Positions 31,932 to 35,905 of a stretch of 35,905 bases of DNA are shown here, one piece after another. The DNA is from CAZNFR01 sp964572225 (GTDB lineage: Bacteria; Bacteroidota; Bacteroidia; Bacteroidales; GCA-2748055), in the NCBI GenBank assembly GCA_964572225.1, contig CAZNFR010000033.1, forward strand, positions 1-35,905, written 5' to 3'. Both the position numbers and the translations under genes were made by a program. The notes under the pieces were generated by a model. That model did no database searches. It had not been told where the DNA came from and was given only the letters and a program-made list of their open reading frames with translations. The stretch's first letter is position 1, and each line of letters begins with the position of its first letter.

Positions 31932-33896
31932 ATGAACAAAGCAACCCTGCTAATACTTGTTCCCGTGATCCTGTCCTCCTGCACCCGGTTTAAAAACTTC
32001 GATCAGGAGGAGGCGGTAAAGATCAATCTTAACACTCAGCCCCAGGTAGTGATTGGTGAGGAATTCTGGGAAGGGACGGCCGACTGTTCCGCGCGGGCAT
32101 TCCTTAATCTTACTTCCAACAGTTTGCTTTTTACCATTGAAGTTACCGACGACTCCGTGAAAACGGGCGCCAAAGAGGCCTGGATGAACGATGGGGTGGA
32201 ATTGTATTTCGATCTTCGTCCCCCCCGTCACCAGATCAAAAACCGATATGAGAAAGGGGTTTTCCAGGCTGTGATTCTTCCCGATCCCGGTAAGAAACAG
32301 GTGGCTCCCATCGCCTGGTATCCCGGCTACTACGATACCGACATCCCTGGTGTCCGCGCTTACACCGAGCTCCGGGAGAATGGCTACGTAGTTCAGATCT
32401 CTCTTCCCTTTGCCAACCTCAGTCGTGCCCATTACTGGCCACGGGAAAAATTCTGGTTCGATGTGGCAGTCAATGATGCCGACACCGGAGCCCGTGAGTC
32501 CCAGCTTATGTGGGCAGGCAAGCGTGATAACTGGGATAATCCCCACAACTTTGCGGAGGTTTCATTTGAAAATCAGGATGAGGAAGAGGACCGTAAGCCC
32601 AACTTTCTGATTATCCTTACCGACAGGCAAACGCTGAATACGCTTTCCGCCTACGGAAATCCTTACCTGCACACTCCTTACCTGGATGACCTGGCCGAAT
32701 TCGGAACCCGTTTTACCCGGGCCTATTGCGCTGCACCGGCATCCTCACCTTCTCGAAGTACCCTGCTTACCGGCTATATGCCCCATACCACCGGGGTGAA
32801 TTATAACGGCGTTTCCCCAGATCCTGTAATCCAAACCATGGGTGATTATTTCCGGGATGCCGGTTATAACACCGTCTGGGCAGGAAAATGGCATCTGCCG
32901 GAGGAGTACCCTCACACCGTTCAGGAAGAGATCGGCGGATTTACACTGGTGGATTTTCTGGACGAGGACGAATTGCATGGCCTGGGGTCGGTTACCGACG
33001 AACCCCTTGCCGATGCCGCAGCCCGGCATATCAGCCGAAGGATATCCCAGCCCTTTCTGATGGCAGTCTCTCTGCAGAATCCCCAGGATATCAGCTATCT
33101 TCCCCAGAAACCTTCGGCATTCCCTCCACCGCCAAATCTGAAAAGTTCCCCTCCCCTCCCGCCCAACCACAGGATCGGTGAAACCGAACCGGAGTTTATA
33201 ACTGACTCCCGGACCCGCACCTCGTATGGAAATGAAGTTGCTCCGGCTCGGGATTACAACACGGATGAATGGAGAAATTATCTCTATCATTATCATCGTA
33301 TGATTGAGAATGTGGACCGGGAGATTGGAAAATTGCTGGATGCCCTGGAAGAAAGGGGTTTTGACCAGAACACCTGGGTCATTTTTACCTCGGTTAGCGG
33401 CGATGGAGCGGCCGCACATGCCTGGGCCGGCAATCTCAGTCTTTACCAGGAGGTGGTAAATGTGCCTTTTATCGTCACCCATTTTGGTGAACAACTCATC
33501 ATGCCTGTCAATACCAGTCACCTGATTTCATCAGCCGATATGCTCCCCACCCTTATGGATCTGGCCGGAATTCCCGCCCCCCGTTCCATGCAGGGCATAA
33601 GCTTTAGACCGGTCCTGGAAAATCCGGATACTATCGTGCGGAAATTCCTGATCACCGAGCTGGCCATCGACCCTTCAGACAGTACCAAAACCGGAAGGAT
33701 GATCACCGACGGAAGGTATAAATACATGGTATATTCCTACGGAGCAGGGAAGGAACAGCTTTTCGACCTTCAGAACGATCCCGGCGAAACCCGGAACCTG
33801 GTCACCAATTCTGCCTACGCTGGGATCCGAAGCAATATGAGAAAAAACCTGAATGCCAGGATCCTGAAAACTGATGATTATTTTATCATGGAATAA
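31932..33896 (+). CDS. CBM9-like domain fused to a degenerate sulfatase (pseudoenzyme)
   Basis: A 654-residue lipoprotein (lipobox LSSC, C17). Residues about 25-215 form a beta-sandwich of the CBM9-like/DOMON type (LFTIEVTDDSV, MNDGVELYFDL, PREKFWFDVAVND). From about 223 the sulfatase fold begins. Active-site positions are largely lost: formylglycine position is S271 in ASSPSR instead of Cys, the DD is TDR (231-232), the PH motif reads NPQD, and the metal-binding SDHG reads SVSG (487-490). The lysine after it is replaced as well. Only GKWH (318-321) and the overall frame are retained. Ser-type sulfatases matured by AtsB exist, but loss of metal ligands argues for a binding or scaffold role. 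It is followed by a terminator. Confidence 0.88.
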   Translation: MNKATLLILVPVILSSCTRFKNFDQEEAVKINLNTQPQVVIGEEFWEGTADCSARAFLNLTSNSLLFTIEVTDDSVKTGAKEAWMNDGVELYFDLRPPRHQIKNRYEKGVFQAVILPDPGKKQVAPIAWYPGYYDTDIPGVRAYTELRENGYVVQISLPFANLSRAHYWPREKFWFDVAVNDADTGARESQLMWAGKRDNWDNPHNFAEVSFENQDEEEDRKPNFLIILTDRQTLNTLSAYGNPYLHTPYLDDLAEFGTRFTRAYCAAPASSPSRSTLLTGYMPHTTGVNYNGVSPDPVIQTMGDYFRDAGYNTVWAGKWHLPEEYPHTVQEEIGGFTLVDFLDEDELHGLGSVTDEPLADAAARHISRRISQPFLMAVSLQNPQDISYLPQKPSAFPPPPNLKSSPPLPPNHRIGETEPEFITDSRTRTSYGNEVAPARDYNTDEWRNYLYHYHRMIENVDREIGKLLDALEERGFDQNTWVIFTSVSGDGAAAHAWAGNLSLYQEVVNVPFIVTHFGEQLIMPVNTSHLISSADMLPTLMDLAGIPAPRSMQGISFRPVLENPDTIVRKFLITELAIDPSDSTKTGRMITDGRYKYMVYSYGAGKEQLFDLQNDPGETRNLVTNSAYAGIRSNMRKNLNARILKTDDYFIME

Positions 33897-33897
33897 A

Positions 33898-33922
33898 GAT
33901 CCTTTTAAGGATCCCATTTTTT
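33898..33922 (+). terminator. Intrinsic terminator after the sulfatase-fold fusion gene
   Basis: GATCCTTTTAAGGATC (33898-33913) forms a 7-bp perfect stem with a 2-nt centre directly after the stop codon and is followed by six T at 33917-33922. This closes the sulfatase gene cluster. Confidence 0.7.
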
Positions 33923-34055
33923 AGAGAGTCCGATTTTTCAATAAGGCAAATTAATAATAACCCTTTAATAAATCTTACCTTAGAACTGGTTATTCGAAAG
34001 ATCAGCCTGCACGATTTTCAGTTCGATAATTGAATATCTTTTTACGCTTTCCCCT

Positions 34056-35624
34056 TTAGGCACTCCCTTTTCTTTGCCTCGCGTAAAAAAGAAAACCCAG
34101 CAGAACCCCCCATTGCACCAGGCAGCTCATCAGACTGAAGGGATTGAAAGGATTATACCATTCGCCGGGCGCAAAGACCGTCACCGAAAGGTACATCCAC
34201 CAAACCAGCAGGGCCGCCGCGGCCAGGGGAATAAAATACCGCATCTGGAAATTCCAGATCCCGGAAATTCTCCAGTCACCCCCGGTATCTTCCCTTCGCT
34301 CCTTCAGCCTTTCCGCCCCATAGCGGGTAACATGAAACGCAATAAAGGCACCCGAGATCATCAGTCCTATCCCCCAGACAAAATCCTGGTTGCTCAAAAA
34401 ATTCAGATTAGCGGCTGAAGGGACCCCGGCCAGATATACAACAAGTACAACGATGAGGACTGCCCTTTTTCTTCCTACTCCTCTGTCAACCAGGGTCCTC
34501 GCTCCCAGTTCAAACATGGAGATCATGGAGGAGAACCCCGCAAAACTGAGTCCGAGGAAAAACAAAACCGCCAGGGGCTTCCCAAAAGGCATCATCCCAA
34601 ACAGGCGGGGCATCCATATGAATGTGAGTCCGGTGCTCGCCGGACCCGAGGTCTTCATCAAATCGATGGTTTCTGTCATGCCAAAGTCCATTCCTGATCG
34701 GGTAATGGAAAAGACGGTTCCGAAGATCATGATGGCCACCAGCAGGGAGACCGTGTTGTTCCCGATTCCGGTTATAAATGCATTTTTCACGGTACCGTGT
34801 TCGGATTTCATGTAAGCGGCGTAGGTCAGAAATAGCCCCCACCCGGCCCCGGTGTCCCAGGCATTCTGGGTAAGGGCCTGCAACCAGATGTTGGGATCCT
34901 TCAGCTGCGACCATTGGGGACGAAAAAGGTAGGCAATGCCTTCACCCGCTCCCGGAAGGGTTATGGCACGGACCACCGCGATCAGGATGATCACCAGCAG
35001 GGTGGGGATGAGAACACGGTTCACCCTCTCGATCCCACGGATCCCCCGGGAAATGGCAAGCGCCCCTATCGATACGGCCGCGAAATGAAAAATGAAAGGA
35101 CGGGCCGAAGATTGAAAATTTTCCCAGATGCCAATGGCAGCATCCGAAGTACCGGGAAGCGGATAAATAAGCGATCTGAAAAAATAAAACAGGGCCCAGC
35201 CCACAATCACCGCATAAAAAAAACTGATGGCCACGGCAACAAAAGCCACAAATCTCCCCATCCAGGAGTACCTTTCGCCCATTCCCTTTGCGAAGGAAGC
35301 CACTACGCCCGACCTTTGCTTCTTTCCAATCAGATATTCGGCAATGATAAGAGGAATGCTCCAGAGAAAGAGAAAACATACCCAGGCAATGATGAGCGCC
35401 CCGGCACCCTCATCCCCACCGTTCTGCGCAGCGATCCTGGGAAACCGCCAGATATTTCCGGTGCCCACAGCGATCCCAAGTGCACTGAGAAGCAAGCCAA
35501 ACCGGCTCGAAAATCTTTGATTGACGGAGAGGTCAGGTTTCACCTGTTTTTTGTTTACAATTCTTTTCGCCTTTGGAAATCTGTCATTCCCTGGAGATGA
35601 ATATAGAACATAATTTTCATTCAT
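34056..35624 (-). CDS. Sodium:neurotransmitter-symporter-family transporter (NSS)
   Basis: A 522-residue sodium-dependent transporter of the SNF/NSS family (LeuT fold) with about 12 transmembrane helices, probably taking up an amino acid. TM1 is GLLLSALGIAVGTGNIWRFP, with Gly at the position where monoamine transporters have Asp. The following NGG motif is stretched (NGGDEGAGALI instead of the usual NGGGAF). Start is taken as the ATG at 35624 (MNENYVL). The frame is open up to a TTG at 35795, but those 57 residues are not hydrophobic in a way that fits the family. No promoter box was found in the 281-bp upstream region. Confidence 0.9.
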   Translation of the reverse strand: MNENYVLYSSPGNDRFPKAKRIVNKKQVKPDLSVNQRFSSRFGLLLSALGIAVGTGNIWRFPRIAAQNGGDEGAGALIIAWVCFLFLWSIPLIIAEYLIGKKQRSGVVASFAKGMGERYSWMGRFVAFVAVAISFFYAVIVGWALFYFFRSLIYPLPGTSDAAIGIWENFQSSARPFIFHFAAVSIGALAISRGIRGIERVNRVLIPTLLVIILIAVVRAITLPGAGEGIAYLFRPQWSQLKDPNIWLQALTQNAWDTGAGWGLFLTYAAYMKSEHGTVKNAFITGIGNNTVSLLVAIMIFGTVFSITRSGMDFGMTETIDLMKTSGPASTGLTFIWMPRLFGMMPFGKPLAVLFFLGLSFAGFSSMISMFELGARTLVDRGVGRKRAVLIVVLVVYLAGVPSAANLNFLSNQDFVWGIGLMISGAFIAFHVTRYGAERLKERREDTGGDWRISGIWNFQMRYFIPLAAAALLVWWMYLSVTVFAPGEWYNPFNPFSLMSCLVQWGVLLGFLFYARQRKGSA

Positions 35625-35905
35625 CAAATTGTCTGCACCGGTGAGGCAGGGGAAAGTCTGAAAACCCTTTTCCCGGCATTGGCAATTCAATCCGGGAAAA
35701 AATAAGGCTGTACACTGGTTGAGTTCTTCAGAAATGATTTCGGGGTGGAAGTGCAGCAAAAGAAAGAAACAGTCGCTTTTCTTAACGGAAAACAAAATGA
35801 ATCCGCTTAATTTTCTTGCTTCGTATGTTATTGTAGCTATTGATTAAAGTTTGTCGGTGCTTTGTCCAATTTGCTTTTAACGAAAATCAAAGCGGTTTCT
35901 TCGTT
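35625..35905. other. Upstream region of the NSS gene to the window end
   Basis: 281 bp without a convincing gene, RNA or repeat. No CAAAnnTA (minus-strand -7 box) was found. The last 100 bp are AT-rich. A neighbouring gene may begin beyond the window. Confidence 0.35.

Noticed and set aside
35625..35795. 57-residue N-terminal extension of the NSS transporter from a TTG
   Set aside because: The extension is not typical of the family and a normal ATG at 35624 starts just before TM1.
1..35905. tRNA or rRNA genes
   Set aside because: All gaps were scanned by eye for tRNA arms and T-loop consensus and nothing convincing was found; a dedicated tRNA search would settle this.

Overview
The window looks like a chromosomal piece of a Bacteroidota member, most likely a marine or algal-polysaccharide-associated lineage near Bacteroidales/Marinilabiliales. 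The phylum call rests on several TAnnTTTG promoter boxes, weak Shine-Dalgarno sequences, an ileS - DksA-like - lspA order, a TraR/DksA-like protein lacking most zinc cysteines, a long LspA, and abundant lipoprotein sulfatases. The genus is not determinable by eye.

Layout. 1-5.4 kb: the tail of an unknown gene, an ATZ/TRZ-type amidohydrolase, a tandem universal stress protein, asnS, a YhdH/AcuI-like reductase and a small lipoprotein. 5.4-12.1 kb (minus strand): a tightly packed five-gene operon in the order DMT/ureide-permease-like transporter, ribokinase, GH63/MGH1-like glycoside hydrolase lipoprotein, sulfatase lipoprotein, second PfkB-family kinase. It is divergent from a PutP-like sodium symporter at 12.4 kb. 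The 306-bp gap between them carries two identical copies of a palindromic operator exactly 63 bp apart and a separate perfect 17-bp palindrome. I read this as one catabolic locus for a sulfated glycoside, without any SusC/SusD pair. 13.9-18.5 kb: a hemerythrin with one iron-ligand His replaced by Tyr, almost touching a radical SAM gene; then on the minus strand a PAP2-like membrane protein with rpoN, and ribE with a YhbP-like flavin-fold protein. 18.6-24.7 kb (plus strand): an orphan PhoR-type histidine kinase, type-2 ileS, the DksA-like protein and lspA. 24.7-28.5 kb: a four-TM protein of unknown function, a soluble four-PAS histidine kinase and a Nudix hydrolase. 28.6-33.9 kb: two complete sulfatases followed by a CBM9-like/sulfatase fusion that has lost most catalytic residues. 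34-35.6 kb: a sodium:neurotransmitter-type symporter.

The most unusual DNA-level signal is a set of degenerate octanucleotide arrays, (CCCCTAAA)n and (GGGGATTT)n, confined here to intergenic gaps between co-directional plus-strand genes: 19.66-20.12 kb, 30.22-30.51 kb and 31.87-31.90 kb. Their G4 tracts with 4-nt loops are G-quadruplex-competent on paper. They follow stop codons in one orientation and precede promoters in the other. One array has entered the 3' end of a sulfatase reading frame, and another abuts the start codon of the next sulfatase.

How the genes may work together (inference): exported sulfatases and the GH63 enzyme would desulfate and cleave an oligosaccharide or glycoside. 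The DMT-type and PutP-like transporters would import the products, and the two PfkB kinases would phosphorylate released sugars, under the control of an unidentified repressor that binds the paired operators.
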